Source: Providencia hangzhouensis (lineage in GTDB: Bacteria > Pseudomonadota > Gammaproteobacteria > Enterobacterales > Enterobacteriaceae). From it: a DNA stretch of 64,000 nucleotides. The stretch lies in the NCBI RefSeq assembly GCF_029193595.2, contig NZ_CP135052.1:248001-312000 (forward strand), read 5' to 3'. Of this stretch, positions 17,452 through 25,524 are shown piece by piece. Position 1 is the first letter of the stretch; the number at the start of each line of letters is the position of its first letter. The translations under genes were made by a program, and so were the position numbers. Below the pieces are notes generated by a model. That model saw only the letters and a program-made list of their open reading frames with translations, did not search any database and had not been told where the DNA came from.

Positions 17452-18861
17452 TTACACACTGTAGTACATTTCAAATTCGAGAGGGTGTGGTGCCATACGA
17501 ACACGTTGAATGTCGGCACGGGTTAATTCGATATACGCATCGATAGCATCATTAGTGAATACGCCACCACGGGTTAAGAATTCACGGTCTTTATCTAATT
17601 CCGCTAATGCTTCGTCTAAAGAGCCAGAAACTGTTGGAATTTCTTTGGCTTCTTCTGGTGGTAAATCATATAAATTTTTGTCCATCGCATCACCAGGGTG
17701 GATCTTGTTAATGATGCCATCAAGGCCTGCCATTAACTGAGCCGCAAACGCTAAATATGGGTTAGCTGCTGGGTCTGGGAAGCGAACTTCAATACGGCGT
17801 GCTTTAGTGCTCGCAACGACTGGAATACGAATCGAAGCAGAGCGGTTACGTGCAGAATATGCCAACATTACAGGTGCTTCAAAGCCCGGAACTAAGCGTT
17901 TGTATGAGTTAGTGGTTGGGTTAGTAAATGCGTTCAGTGCACGTGCATGTTTAATAATACCGCCGATGTAGTACAGCGCCATTTCGGATAAACCGCCATA
18001 TTTGTCACCTGCAAACAGGTTAACGCCGCCTTTAGATAAAGACATATGGCAGTGCATACCAGAGCCGTTATCGCCCACTAAAGGTTTAGGCATAAAGGTG
18101 GCTGTTTTACCGTAGGCATGTGCAACATTGTGAACAACATATTTATAAATTTGAGTTTCATCCGCTTTTTTAGTCATAGTATTAAAGCGGGTCGCAACCT
18201 CGTTTTGGCCAGCTGTCGCCACCTCATGGTGGTGAGCTTCAACAACTAAGCCCATCTCTTCCATTGTGGTACACATGGCTGAACGTAGGTCTTGTGATGA
18301 ATCAACTGGTGGAACTGGGAAATAACCCCCTTTTACTGCAGGGCGATGGCCTTTATTACCACCTTCGTATTTGGTTCCAGTATTCCATGCCGCTTCGATA
18401 TCATCGATATGGTAGTAACTACCATGCATGTTGTTGCCAAAACGAATGTCATCAAAAACGAAAAATTCAGGTTCTGGCCCAAAGAGAACGATATCGGCAA
18501 TGCCACTTGAGCGCAGAAAATCTTCCGCACGTTTTGAAATTGAACGTGGGTCTCTGTCATAACCTTGCATCGTGCCCGGCTCTAAAATATCGCAGCGAAT
18601 GATCAACGTGATATCGGCAAAGAACGGGTCTAACATTGCAGTTGATGGGTCTGGCATTAATACCATGTCTGACTCATTGATGCCTTTCCAGCCACCAATA
18701 GATGAACCATCAAACATCTGGCCTTCTTCAAAGAAGTCTTCGTCAACTTGATGAGCAGGGATAGTGATGTGTTGCTCTTTACCTTTAGTGTCGGTAAAAC
18801 GCAGATCAATAAATCTAACATTGTGCTCTTTAATTAACGATAAAACATGTTCAGCGGACAT
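17452..18861 (-). CDS. glnA: Glutamine synthetase type I
   Basis: A 469-residue GSI-beta enzyme making glutamine from glutamate, ammonia and ATP, in the cytoplasm as a dodecamer. Visible are the beta-grasp N-terminus, the metal/glutamate region ([23 protein letters not shown]), the ATP loop ([17 protein letters not shown]), the RIP-type active-site stretch (NRSASIRIP) and the adenylylation tyrosine in NLYDLPPEE, so it should be controlled by GlnE. It heads glnALG, with a sigma-54/NtrC control region upstream. Length equals the E. coli enzyme. Confidence 0.98.
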   Translation of the reverse strand: MSAEHVLSLIKEHNVRFIDLRFTDTKGKEQHITIPAHQVDEDFFEEGQMFDGSSIGGWKGINESDMVLMPDPSTAMLDPFFADITLIIRCDILEPGTMQGYDRDPRSISKRAEDFLRSSGIADIVLFGPEPEFFVFDDIRFGNNMHGSYYHIDDIEAAWNTGTKYEGGNKGHRPAVKGGYFPVPPVDSSQDLRSAMCTTMEEMGLVVEAHHHEVATAGQNEVATRFNTMTKKADETQIYKYVVHNVAHAYGKTATFMPKPLVGDNGSGMHCHMSLSKGGVNLFAGDKYGGLSEMALYYIGGIIKHARALNAFTNPTTNSYKRLVPGFEAPVMLAYSARNRSASIRIPVVASTKARRIEVRFPDPAANPYLAFAAQLMAGLDGIINKIHPGDAMDKNLYDLPPEEAKEIPTVSGSLDEALAELDKDREFLTRGGVFTNDAIDAYIELTRADIQRVRMAPHPLEFEMYYSV

Positions 18862-18981
18862 CTCGGCTCTCCTGGTCGGGTCTAATCAACAAATCACAGG
18901 CTATCATATTGATAATATGTTTGTTGTTTGTCTGGCGTGTTAGTCATATATAAATAGGTAGCACGCGCTCTATAAATAGAT

Positions 18982-18999
18982 AAGCGAAAAGCGTGCCAA
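18982..18999 (-). promoter_or_regulatory. Sigma-54 promoter of glnA (glnAp2 type)
   Basis: The minus strand reads TTGGCACGCTTTTCGCTT, with the -24 GG and -12 GC elements in correct spacing, very like the E. coli glnAp2. The predicted start is near 18972, leaving a leader of about 110 bases. The two NtrC boxes then centre about 107 and 138 bases upstream, matching the known enteric arrangement. Confidence 0.85.
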
Positions 19000-19070
19000 C
19001 TTTTTAATTATAGTAAATACTGATTGTTACGTGTGGAATAGATTTATAATTAAGCAATTTCTGTACTAAA

Positions 19071-19087
19071 TGCACCGATTTAGTGCT
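19071..19087. promoter_or_regulatory. NtrC enhancer box 1 of glnA
   Basis: TGCACCGATTTAGTGCT, a dyad matching the NtrC consensus with minor deviations, centred about 107 bases upstream of the predicted sigma-54 start and 31 bases from the second box, i.e. about three helical turns and on the same face of the DNA. Confidence 0.75.
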
Positions 19088-19101
19088 AATTATTTCGTCA
19101 T

Positions 19102-19118
19102 TGCACTAAATTGGTGCG
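19102..19118. promoter_or_regulatory. NtrC enhancer box 2 of glnA
   Basis: TGCACTAAATTGGTGCG, the better matching of the paired NtrC sites, centred about 138 bases upstream of the predicted sigma-54 start. In the enteric model these sites bind phosphorylated NtrC cooperatively and may also cover a sigma-70 promoter. Confidence 0.8.
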
Positions 19119-19146
19119 AGTGACAGTTGGAGATGGGATTTCAAAT

Positions 19147-19185
19147 AAAAAATCAGCATTGTGCTCTGTTAAAGCGCAATGCTGA
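19147..19185 (-). terminator. Rho-independent terminator of the PadR gene
   Basis: ATCAGCATTG and CAATGCTGAT extended by a further GCT/AGC pairing make a 14-base stem with one wobble, followed on the minus strand by TTTTTTATTT. It lies 45 bases after the PadR stop and protects the glnA control region from readthrough. Confidence 0.85.
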
Positions 19186-19229
19186 TGGGATATAAAAGAA
19201 ATGAGGTTGTTTAATCTCAAACAGTTACA

Positions 19230-20081
19230 TTAATCTTCATCGCTATTTGTTAATAACGTATTCACTTCTTCAATTTGTTTTACTGCATCATTAATGATAG
19301 AGGCGATTTGACGTGTTTGCTCTTCATTGAGTTGTTTTAAAACCATTTTGTGACGTAATAAAGCTTTAAAGCGACTGACTGCCACCTCAATGTCTTCTGC
19401 TAAATTACTGCCTTGTTGCATATCACGTGCTTTTGCCAGTTTGCGAGCAATAACCGCTTCAATTTCTTTATTTTGAGCTAGATGGGCAGAGCCTTCAGGT
19501 GTAATCGTAAAACTTTTGCGATTGCGTTCAACAATCTGAGACTCCAAGAAGCCTTGTTCTTCAAGCAGTGTTAGCGTTGGGTAAATAACCCCCGGGCTAG
19601 GAACATATAAGCCATTTGAGGCTTCTTGAATATCTTTGATAATTTCGTAGCCATAGCTTGGTTTTTTAGCGACTAACGAGAGTACCATAATATGAAGATC
19701 GCCATGGTCGAATAAACGACGAAGGCCTTTACCTCTTCCACGGCCTCTTTGGCTGTCATCACCATGGCCTCGACCATGACGACCTTCGCCGTGGCAGCGT
19801 TCACCGTGCCCATGACCATGACGGCCTTCGCCGTGGCAGCGTTCACCGTGCCCATGACCATGACGGCCTTCACCGTGGCAGCGTTCACCGTACCCATGAC
19901 CATGGCGGCCTTCGCCGTGGCAGCGTTCACCGTGCCCACGACCATGACGGTCTTCGTCGTGGCAGCATTCACCGCTCCCATGACCATGACGGCCTTCATC
20001 GTGGCAACATCCACCGCGGTGGCCATGTTGATTTTCATCATGGCGTGCATAATATACATGACGACAAGATTTAATTAGCAT
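19230..20081 (-). CDS. PadR-family metal-type regulator (YqjI-like) with His/Cys repeat arm
   Basis: A 283-residue protein in two parts. Residues 1-115 form a low-complexity arm with six exact-length 14-residue repeats (positions 23-106, type GERCHGEGRHGHGH) rich in His, Cys, Gly and Arg. Residues 120-205 are a PadR winged helix (LHIMVLSLVAKKPSYGYEII, then YVPSPGVIYPTLTLLEEQG, shown in parts), followed by a helical dimerisation tail. E. coli YqjI, a nickel-responsive repressor of the ferric reductase yqjH, has the same design with a shorter His-rich arm. No yqjH lies beside this gene; typA is the divergent neighbour. AAGGAG sits 7 bases before the ATG. Metal sensing is inferred from the arm; which metal is unknown. 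Confidence 0.85.
   Translation of the reverse strand: MLIKSCRHVYYARHDENQHGHRGGCCHDEGRHGHGSGECCHDEDRHGRGHGERCHGEGRHGHGYGERCHGEGRHGHGHGERCHGEGRHGHGHGERCHGEGRHGRGHGDDSQRGRGRGKGLRRLFDHGDLHIMVLSLVAKKPSYGYEIIKDIQEASNGLYVPSPGVIYPTLTLLEEQGFLESQIVERNRKSFTITPEGSAHLAQNKEIEAVIARKLAKARDMQQGSNLAEDIEVAVSRFKALLRHKMVLKQLNEEQTRQIASIINDAVKQIEEVNTLLTNSDED
19764..20015. repeat. Six tandem 42-base repeats inside the PadR gene
   Basis: Six in-frame units of 42 bases encode residues 23-106. Units 3-6 are almost identical, while the first two have drifted (CCHDE instead of RCHGE). All units keep length exactly, so copy number could change without breaking the frame, like a coding minisatellite. Confidence 0.9.
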
Positions 20082-20104
20082 ATAGTTACTCCTTAGTTTG
20101 TAAC

Positions 20105-20203
20105 TTTAGATATATCGAATTTATTTTATGGTTTTACTATATTTAGATATATCTAATTAGTCAATTTAGATATATCTAATTAGTCAATTTAGATATATCT
20201 AAA
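20105..20203. promoter_or_regulatory. Array of TTTAGATATATCTAA palindromes, probable PadR operator
   Basis: Three perfect copies of TTTAGATATATCTAA start at 20142, 20165 and 20188, exactly 23 bases apart with TTAGTCAA-type spacers. A fourth, imperfect copy (TTTAGATATATCGAA) starts at 20105, 24 bases from the PadR start codon. Palindromic boxes directly before a PadR gene are the usual place for autorepressor sites. The array could also affect the divergent typA side, whose gene starts at 20538; 20204-20537 otherwise shows no gene. Confidence 0.7.
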
Positions 20204-20537
20204 TAATGCAAAAAGATATTTAAACTGGCAGTTAAGAAAGAAAGTCTATTTTTTGTTCTTTTTTTGGGCTGCGAATATTAAGTTTTTAGCGTATTATTCT
20301 GTCACTTCGTGGTTTCGCAGAGATGATGCTCATTATTTTGTGAGGGAATCTGGCACTGTTACGCAACTGAATGTTTTTTCGCTAAAAACTTTTTATACAG
20401 TGATGGGTTTCACATTTATTCCACTTGTGCGGAAAAACGTGTAAAATAACAGCAAATTAACGTAGAAAGTATGCTTTGGGTGTGAATAACGGCTCAGTAA
20501 GCATATTCCTTTCCTGTCAATTAAACGGTAAAAATCC

Positions 20538-22361
20538 TTGTCAATTCAAAATTTAAGAAACATCGCCATCATCGCTCACGTTGACCATGGCAAGACCACA
20601 CTGGTTGGTAAATTATTGCAGCAATCAGGCACGTTCGGTGAACGTGAAACTGTTGATGAGCGTGTTATGGACTCCAATGACTTGGAGAAAGAGCGTGGTA
20701 TTACCATCCTTGCTAAAAATACCGCTATCCAATGGAATGGTTATCATATCAATATCGTAGACACCCCAGGTCACGCCGATTTCGGTGGTGAGGTTGAGCG
20801 CGTTATGTCTATGGTTGACTGCGTACTGCTGGTTGTTGATGCGATGGATGGCCCAATGCCACAAACTCGTTTCGTAACGCAAAAAGCGTTCGACCACGGT
20901 TTACGTCCTATTGTTGTTATCAATAAAGTTGACCGCCCAGGCGCACGCCCTGATTGGGTTGTTGATCAAGTATTCGACTTATTCGTGAACTTAGGTGCAA
21001 CGGATGAGCAACTCGATTTCCCTATTGTTTATGCATCTGCATTAAACGGTATCGCAGGCCTTGACCACGAAAACATGGCTGAAGACATGACTCCACTGTA
21101 TGAAGCGATTGTGGAACATGTTGCACCACCAGCAGTGGATATCGACGGTCCATTCCAAATGCAAGTTTCGCAATTGGATTACAACAGCTATTTAGGTGTT
21201 ATCGGTATCGGCCGTATCAAACGTGGTGTTGTTAAGCCTAACCAACAAGTAACGGTTATCGATAGCGAAGGTAAAACTCGTAACGGTAAAATTGGTAAAG
21301 TTCTGACTCACTTAGGTTTAGAGCGTATTGATTCACAACAAGCGGAAGCGGGTGATATCGTCGCTCTGACAGGTTTAGGTGAACTGAACATTTCTGACAC
21401 CATTTGCCAAGTCGGTAGCGTTGAAGCATTGCCTGCGTTAGCAGTTGATGAGCCAACAGTTAGCATGTTCTATTGTGTTAATACTTCACCATTCTGCGGT
21501 AAAGAAGGTAAATTCGTGACTTCACGTCAGATCCTTGACCGCTTGAATAAAGAATTGGTTCACAACGTTGCACTGCGTGTTGAAGAAACTCAAGATCCAG
21601 ACGCATTCCGCGTTTCTGGTCGTGGTGAGCTTCACTTATCTGTTCTGATTGAAAACATGCGTCGTGAAGGTTTCGAATTAGCTGTATCTCGTCCAAAAGT
21701 TATCATTCGTGAAATCGATGGCCGTAAACAAGAGCCATTCGAACAAGTGACTTTAGACGTTGAAGAACAGCACCAAGGCGACATCATGAAAGCTTTAGGT
21801 GAACGTAAAGGTGACCTGCGCGACATGATGCCAGACGGTAAAGGCCGCGTACGTCTTGATTACGTCATTCCAAGCCGTGGTCTGATTGGCTTCCGTACTG
21901 AATTCATGACAATGACATCAGGTACTGGTTTACTGTATTCAACATTCAGTCATTACGATGATGTTCGCCCAGGCGAAATCGGCGGCCGCCAAAACGGTGT
22001 TCTGATCTCCAATGGTCAAGGTAAAGCAGTTGCTTATGCGCTATACAGCCTGCAAGACCGCGGTAAGCTGTTCTTAGGTCACGGTGCTGAAGTGTATGAA
22101 GGTCAAATCATCGGTATTCACTCACGTTCTAACGACTTAACCGTTAACTGCTTAACGGGTAAAAAACTGACTAACATGCGTGCGTCAGGTACTGATGAAG
22201 CAACAACACTGTCACCACCAATTAAAATGACTCTGGAACAAGCACTTGAGTTCATTGATGATGACGAGTTAGTTGAAGTGACTCCGCAGTCTATCCGTCT
22301 GCGTAAACGCCACTTGACTGAGAACGATCGCCGTCGTGCAAACCGTTCTAAAGAAGACTAA
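20538..22361 (+). CDS. typA: Ribosome-associated GTPase BipA/TypA
   Basis: A 607-residue translational GTPase. It has the P-loop AHVDHGKT near residue 14, switch [21 protein letters not shown] specificity motif, EF-G-like domains and the BipA C-terminal domain ending [15 protein letters not shown]. It acts on the 50S subunit and supports ribosome assembly and stress or cold growth. The N-terminus aligns with E. coli only if TTG at 20538 is the start (protein then begins [11 protein letters not shown]). No ATG is available nearby and the ribosome site is weak, so low initiation is likely. A strong terminator follows. Confidence 0.96.
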   Translation: MSIQNLRNIAIIAHVDHGKTTLVGKLLQQSGTFGERETVDERVMDSNDLEKERGITILAKNTAIQWNGYHINIVDTPGHADFGGEVERVMSMVDCVLLVVDAMDGPMPQTRFVTQKAFDHGLRPIVVINKVDRPGARPDWVVDQVFDLFVNLGATDEQLDFPIVYASALNGIAGLDHENMAEDMTPLYEAIVEHVAPPAVDIDGPFQMQVSQLDYNSYLGVIGIGRIKRGVVKPNQQVTVIDSEGKTRNGKIGKVLTHLGLERIDSQQAEAGDIVALTGLGELNISDTICQVGSVEALPALAVDEPTVSMFYCVNTSPFCGKEGKFVTSRQILDRLNKELVHNVALRVEETQDPDAFRVSGRGELHLSVLIENMRREGFELAVSRPKVIIREIDGRKQEPFEQVTLDVEEQHQGDIMKALGERKGDLRDMMPDGKGRVRLDYVIPSRGLIGFRTEFMTMTSGTGLLYSTFSHYDDVRPGEIGGRQNGVLISNGQGKAVAYALYSLQDRGKLFLGHGAEVYEGQIIGIHSRSNDLTVNCLTGKKLTNMRASGTDEATTLSPPIKMTLEQALEFIDDDELVEVTPQSIRLRKRHLTENDRRRANRSKED

Positions 22362-22405
22362 TTATCGTTACGTGATGTTGTTCATTACGTCATTGTAGTT
22401 ATGCA

Positions 22406-22436
22406 GTAAGGCGCCGAAAGGCGCCTTACTTATTTA
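22406..22436 (+). terminator. typA terminator
   Basis: GTAAGGCGCC and GGCGCCTTAC enclose a GAAA loop, a very stable stem followed by TTATTT, 45 bases after the typA stop. The reverse strand could also serve as the 3' end of the converging gene at 22443-23045. Confidence 0.9.
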
Positions 22437-22442
22437 TAAGGT

Positions 22443-23045
22443 TTATAATGACTTGTCTTTTTTCATAAAATACAGCGACGAAATAAACAGTCCGATAATT
22501 AAAGGGATTTCGTATAATTCTTCGATAAGGCTTTGTAGTTCAGAATGATATAGAAAAACTGAACTAAGAAATCTATGGTGTTCAACACTATCTGAAATCA
22601 CAAAAGCGCACAGGGTCAGCAGTAGGCTCCAAAGTGGAATAGTTGTGTTTTTTAGGTGAAAAATAATACTTTTTCTTAATGAAGAAGCAAATAGCATCAA
22701 AACTAAACTGCCAATCAAGATGATAGAAATTAGCCTGAAGTAAGAGTGATCCAGATTAGGAAAAAATTCACGCCCCCAATTTATTCCTCTGCCAAATAAT
22801 GTTACCCACCAGATAGTTGCCCACACCCAAAATAATTTCATTCCCTGATTTTTTTGCTGTAATGGTTTCATATAAAACCAAGTGAAAATGGCACTGATAA
22901 TTAGAATAATAGATTGAAAATGTTCAATAATTTTTGTTGTAAGGTCGATATTAAAATCCAGAGGGATAGTATTAAATAATGGAATTAAAAATAAGCTTCC
23001 CCACAGAATAGCAATCGGCCAAGAGATTGTTTTATCTATTTTCAT
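22443..23045 (-). CDS. Unrecognised six-helix membrane protein
   Basis: A 200-residue protein I do not recognise. Six hydrophobic stretches are visible, near residues 9-27, 43-59, 71-88, 102-123, 134-156 and 180-194, so it is almost certainly in the inner membrane. Possible functional residues in or near helices are the WVWATIWWVTLFGRG segment, DSVEHHR between helices 5 and 6, and EELYE before the last helix. It stands alone, converges on typA, and has an 8-base palindrome (23080-23100) in its upstream region. Frame, length and codon use look like a real gene. No function is proposed. Confidence 0.7.
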   Translation of the reverse strand: MKIDKTISWPIAILWGSLFLIPLFNTIPLDFNIDLTTKIIEHFQSIILIISAIFTWFYMKPLQQKNQGMKLFWVWATIWWVTLFGRGINWGREFFPNLDHSYFRLISIILIGSLVLMLFASSLRKSIIFHLKNTTIPLWSLLLTLCAFVISDSVEHHRFLSSVFLYHSELQSLIEELYEIPLIIGLFISSLYFMKKDKSL

Positions 23046-23079
23046 AGTATGACTTTTATATTTTAAGATTTATTTATTA

Positions 23080-23100
23080 CTGATATCGGATAGATATCAG
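23080..23100. promoter_or_regulatory. Perfect palindrome CTGATATC-N5-GATATCAG
   Basis: Two 8-base arms with a 5-base centre, 35 bases upstream of the membrane protein start. It resembles an operator for a dimeric repressor, but the binder is unknown. The rest of 23046-23396 shows no gene, apart from the promoter-like element for yihX. Confidence 0.35.
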
Positions 23101-23302
23101 CTCACATTGCTTGTGGCATGGTTTGCTACGTAAAAACTATTATGCAAAAAGCGTATGGAGGGACTTAACATTTAGTATCAAAAATCGATAGTGCTGTGTG
23201 AAATAGCACCTTTGGGATAAAAAGCGTTTTCTCATTAATGGAATAAATCGTCTGGTTTGTTGTTCATTAATTGCGCTAAGTGTGGATTGCTTAATCGATA
23301 AA

Positions 23303-23331
23303 TTGACAAAATAACGTGAATTATCACTAAT
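23303..23331 (+). promoter_or_regulatory. Predicted sigma-70 promoter of yihX
   Basis: A perfect TTGACA (23303-23308), 17 bases, then ACTAAT (23326-23331), 65 bases before the yihX start. Only the -35 box is strong. Confidence 0.4.
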
Positions 23332-23396
23332 TAGGGCTGTTCAGTTGCGTGAATAATGATTAAAGTAAATTTAGTGAATAACAATGAGGAAAATTT

Positions 23397-24011
23397 ATGC
23401 TGTATATCTTCGATATGGGTAATGTGATTATTGATATCGACTTTAATCGTGTATTTGATAAATGGTCTGAACTCAGTGGTACACCAAGTGAAGAGATCAA
23501 ATCACGGTTTACTTTTGGTAATATCTTTCAATTACATGAGTGTGGAAAAATTTCAGACATCGAGTTTGCTGAGCTGCTTTGTGAAGAAATGGACATCACT
23601 CTAAGCTTTGAAGACTTTGCTGAAGGCTGGCACGCTATTTTTATTTCGTTAAGACCTGAAGTCATTGATATTATGGAACACCTGCGTGAGCAAGGGCACC
23701 GAGTGGTGGTTTTATCGAATACCAACCGTCTACATCTAGACTACTGGCCAGCACACTACCCAGAAATTGCAGCCTCCTCCGATTTCCTATATCTGTCCCA
23801 AGATTTAGGCATGCGTAAGCCTGATCCTGAAATCTACAAATATGTACTGCAATCAGAAGAGTTTGATGCTGCAGATGCTATTTTCTTTGATGATGTCGAA
23901 GAAAATGTAAAAGCCGCAGAAGCCCTTGGTATTCGTAGTATTCATGTTGTGGATAAAGACACCATTCCTGAATATTTCCGCACTTACGATTTTAGTGCAG
24001 AAGTTGAATAA
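23397..24011 (+). CDS. yihX: HAD-family sugar phosphatase YihX
   Basis: A 204-residue haloacid dehalogenase-type phosphatase. Motif I is FDMGNVIIDID; note Gly-Asn rather than DxD, as in this subfamily, where the second Asp position is occupied by Asn. Motif II is VVVLSNTN, and motifs III/IV are MRKPDPEIY and IFFDDVEEN. The E. coli homologue hydrolyses alpha-D-glucose 1-phosphate. The ATG has a GAGGAAA ribosome site. It is followed 61 bases later by dtd; in E. coli yihY lies between them, while here yihY is at 61961-62953. Confidence 0.93.
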   Translation: MLYIFDMGNVIIDIDFNRVFDKWSELSGTPSEEIKSRFTFGNIFQLHECGKISDIEFAELLCEEMDITLSFEDFAEGWHAIFISLRPEVIDIMEHLREQGHRVVVLSNTNRLHLDYWPAHYPEIAASSDFLYLSQDLGMRKPDPEIYKYVLQSEEFDAADAIFFDDVEENVKAAEALGIRSIHVVDKDTIPEYFRTYDFSAEVE

Positions 24012-24072
24012 CATCCTGATTTTATAGTGGGGCAACGGCTAACGTTGCTCCATCTTTTTGTAAAGAGTCATC

Positions 24073-24510
24073 ATGATTGCATTAATCCAAAGAGTCACTC
24101 ATGCGAGTGTGGCTGTTGATCAGAAAATAGTAGGGCAAATAAATGCTGGGTTGTTGGTTTTACTTGGCGTTGAAAAAGATGATGATGAGCAGAAAGCCAA
24201 ACGTTTGTGTGAAAAAGTACTGGGCTACCGTATTTTTAGTGATGAACAAGGGAAAATGAATCTCAATGTTCAACAGGCGGGAGGCAGCCTTTTGGTCGTT
24301 TCTCAATTTACTTTAGCAGCTGACACTAAAAAAGGTATGCGGCCTAGCTTTTCAGGGGGAGCAGAGCCTGAAAGAGCGGATGCTTTGTACCAATACTTCG
24401 TTGAACAGAGCCGCCAACAAGGGGTTGAAACACAAACCGGTGAGTTTGCCGCTGACATGCAAGTGAATTTAACCAATGATGGCCCTGTTACCTTCTGGCT
24501 ACAAGTGTGA
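24073..24510 (+). CDS. dtd: D-aminoacyl-tRNA deacylase
   Basis: A 145-residue Dtd enzyme that removes D-amino acids (D-Tyr and others) and glycine mischarged on tRNA, protecting translation fidelity. The family motifs SQFTLAAD (first half of the active site) and NDGPVTFWL with the cross-subunit Gly-cisPro are both present. Full length. The next gene, fabY, starts 23 bases after the stop with its own strong ribosome site, so the two are probably co-transcribed as in E. coli. Confidence 0.97.
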   Translation: MIALIQRVTHASVAVDQKIVGQINAGLLVLLGVEKDDDEQKAKRLCEKVLGYRIFSDEQGKMNLNVQQAGGSLLVVSQFTLAADTKKGMRPSFSGGAEPERADALYQYFVEQSRQQGVETQTGEFAADMQVNLTNDGPVTFWLQV

Positions 24511-24533
24511 GTTCATTTTTAAAGGGGGAAGCG

Positions 24534-25448
24534 ATGTACCATTTACGTACACCGAAAGATGATATTGAATTTGCAACTTACTACCATTTTCGCTGGGAAA
24601 TGTTGCGAAAACCGTTTAATCAACCCCTAGGTTCAGAAAAAGATGGTTATGATTTAACCGCACACCATCAAATGGTCGTGGATGATAAAAACCGTATTCT
24701 TGCCATTGGTCGCTTATATATCAATGCTGACAACGAGGGAGCAATCCGTTTTTTAGCCGTTAACCCTGCCATGCAAGGTAAAGGGCTCGGTAAATTGATT
24801 ATCATGGCCCTAGAGTCCGTTGCACGCCAAGAAGGCGTCAAACGCATCGTATCCAGTGTTCGTGAAGAAGCAGTACCCTTTTTCGATAAAATGGGCTTTG
24901 AGAACCGTGGGCAAGTCGCTGGGCAGTTAAAAACACCAGTGCGCCATTACTTGATGATCAAACCCATTGAGACATTAGACCAAATTCTACATCGTCCAGA
25001 CTGGTGTGGTGAGCTACAACAAGCTTGGTATAAGTGTATTCCATTAAGCGAAAAAATGGGTGTCCGAATCGACCAATACACGGGGACTCGTTTTATTACA
25101 ACTATGCCGGAGGCGGGCAATCAAAACCCCCATGAAACGATTTTTGCAGGGAGCCAATTTTCATTAGCCACCCTGACAGGATGGGGACTGATTTGGCTAT
25201 TAATGCAAGAACACCAGCTTGGTGGTGATATTGTGTTGGTCGATGCCAGTATTCGTTATGGTAAACCTGTAAGCGGCAGGCCTACAGCAACTGCGGACTT
25301 AGCTAATATGAGCGGTGACCTTGACCGTTTAGCTCGGGGTAGCAAAGCGCGAGTGAAACTGAAAGTCGAAGTCAGTAACCCTGATGGTAAAGTGGGCGCT
25401 GTATTCAGTGGTGTCTATATGGTGTTACCTGTAGAGCCAGCAAAGTAA
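24534..25448 (+). CDS. fabY: GNAT/hotdog bifunctional protein FabY (YiiD)
   Basis: A 304-residue fusion: an N-terminal GNAT domain (about 1-145; acetyl-CoA loop [14 protein letters not shown]) and a C-terminal hotdog thioesterase-like domain (about 160-300; [25 protein letters not shown], given here in parts). The E. coli homologue YiiD/FabY is linked to fatty-acid initiation and has been described as a malonyl-ACP decarboxylase; that assignment is from the family and not visible here. The ATG at 24534 is chosen for its AGGGGGA ribosome site and its match to the conserved YHLR start; an in-frame GTG at 24507 overlapping dtd is less likely. Confidence 0.9.
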   Translation: MYHLRTPKDDIEFATYYHFRWEMLRKPFNQPLGSEKDGYDLTAHHQMVVDDKNRILAIGRLYINADNEGAIRFLAVNPAMQGKGLGKLIIMALESVARQEGVKRIVSSVREEAVPFFDKMGFENRGQVAGQLKTPVRHYLMIKPIETLDQILHRPDWCGELQQAWYKCIPLSEKMGVRIDQYTGTRFITTMPEAGNQNPHETIFAGSQFSLATLTGWGLIWLLMQEHQLGGDIVLVDASIRYGKPVSGRPTATADLANMSGDLDRLARGSKARVKLKVEVSNPDGKVGAVFSGVYMVLPVEPAK

Positions 25449-25473
25449 CGTTGTTTATTGAAAATTAAAAGAT

Positions 25474-25500
25474 AAAGGCAGGTATGATTGACCTGCCTTT
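25474..25500. terminator. Bidirectional terminator between fabY and yicH
   Basis: AAAGGCAGGT and ACCTGCCTTT with a 7-base loop, T-rich on both sides (TTGTATTT on plus, ATCTTTTAATTTT on minus). It serves the converging genes fabY and yicH. Confidence 0.85.
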
Positions 25501-25524
25501 TGTATTTCTATGGATTGATAGTTT

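Noticed and set aside
19673..20078. Long open frames on both strands in the other frames of the PadR repeat region
   Set aside because: They arise from the 42-base GC-rich repeats, consist of Ala/Val/Thr/Met repeats, and lie within the clear PadR frame.
20142..20203. Possible CRISPR-like array of short repeats
   Set aside because: Palindromes of 15 bases at 23-base steps with almost identical spacers and no cas genes; fits an operator array, not a CRISPR.
20253..20444. A 63-codon plus-strand frame between the operator array and typA
   Set aside because: TTG start, no ribosome site, unusual composition, no resemblance to yqjH or any protein I know.
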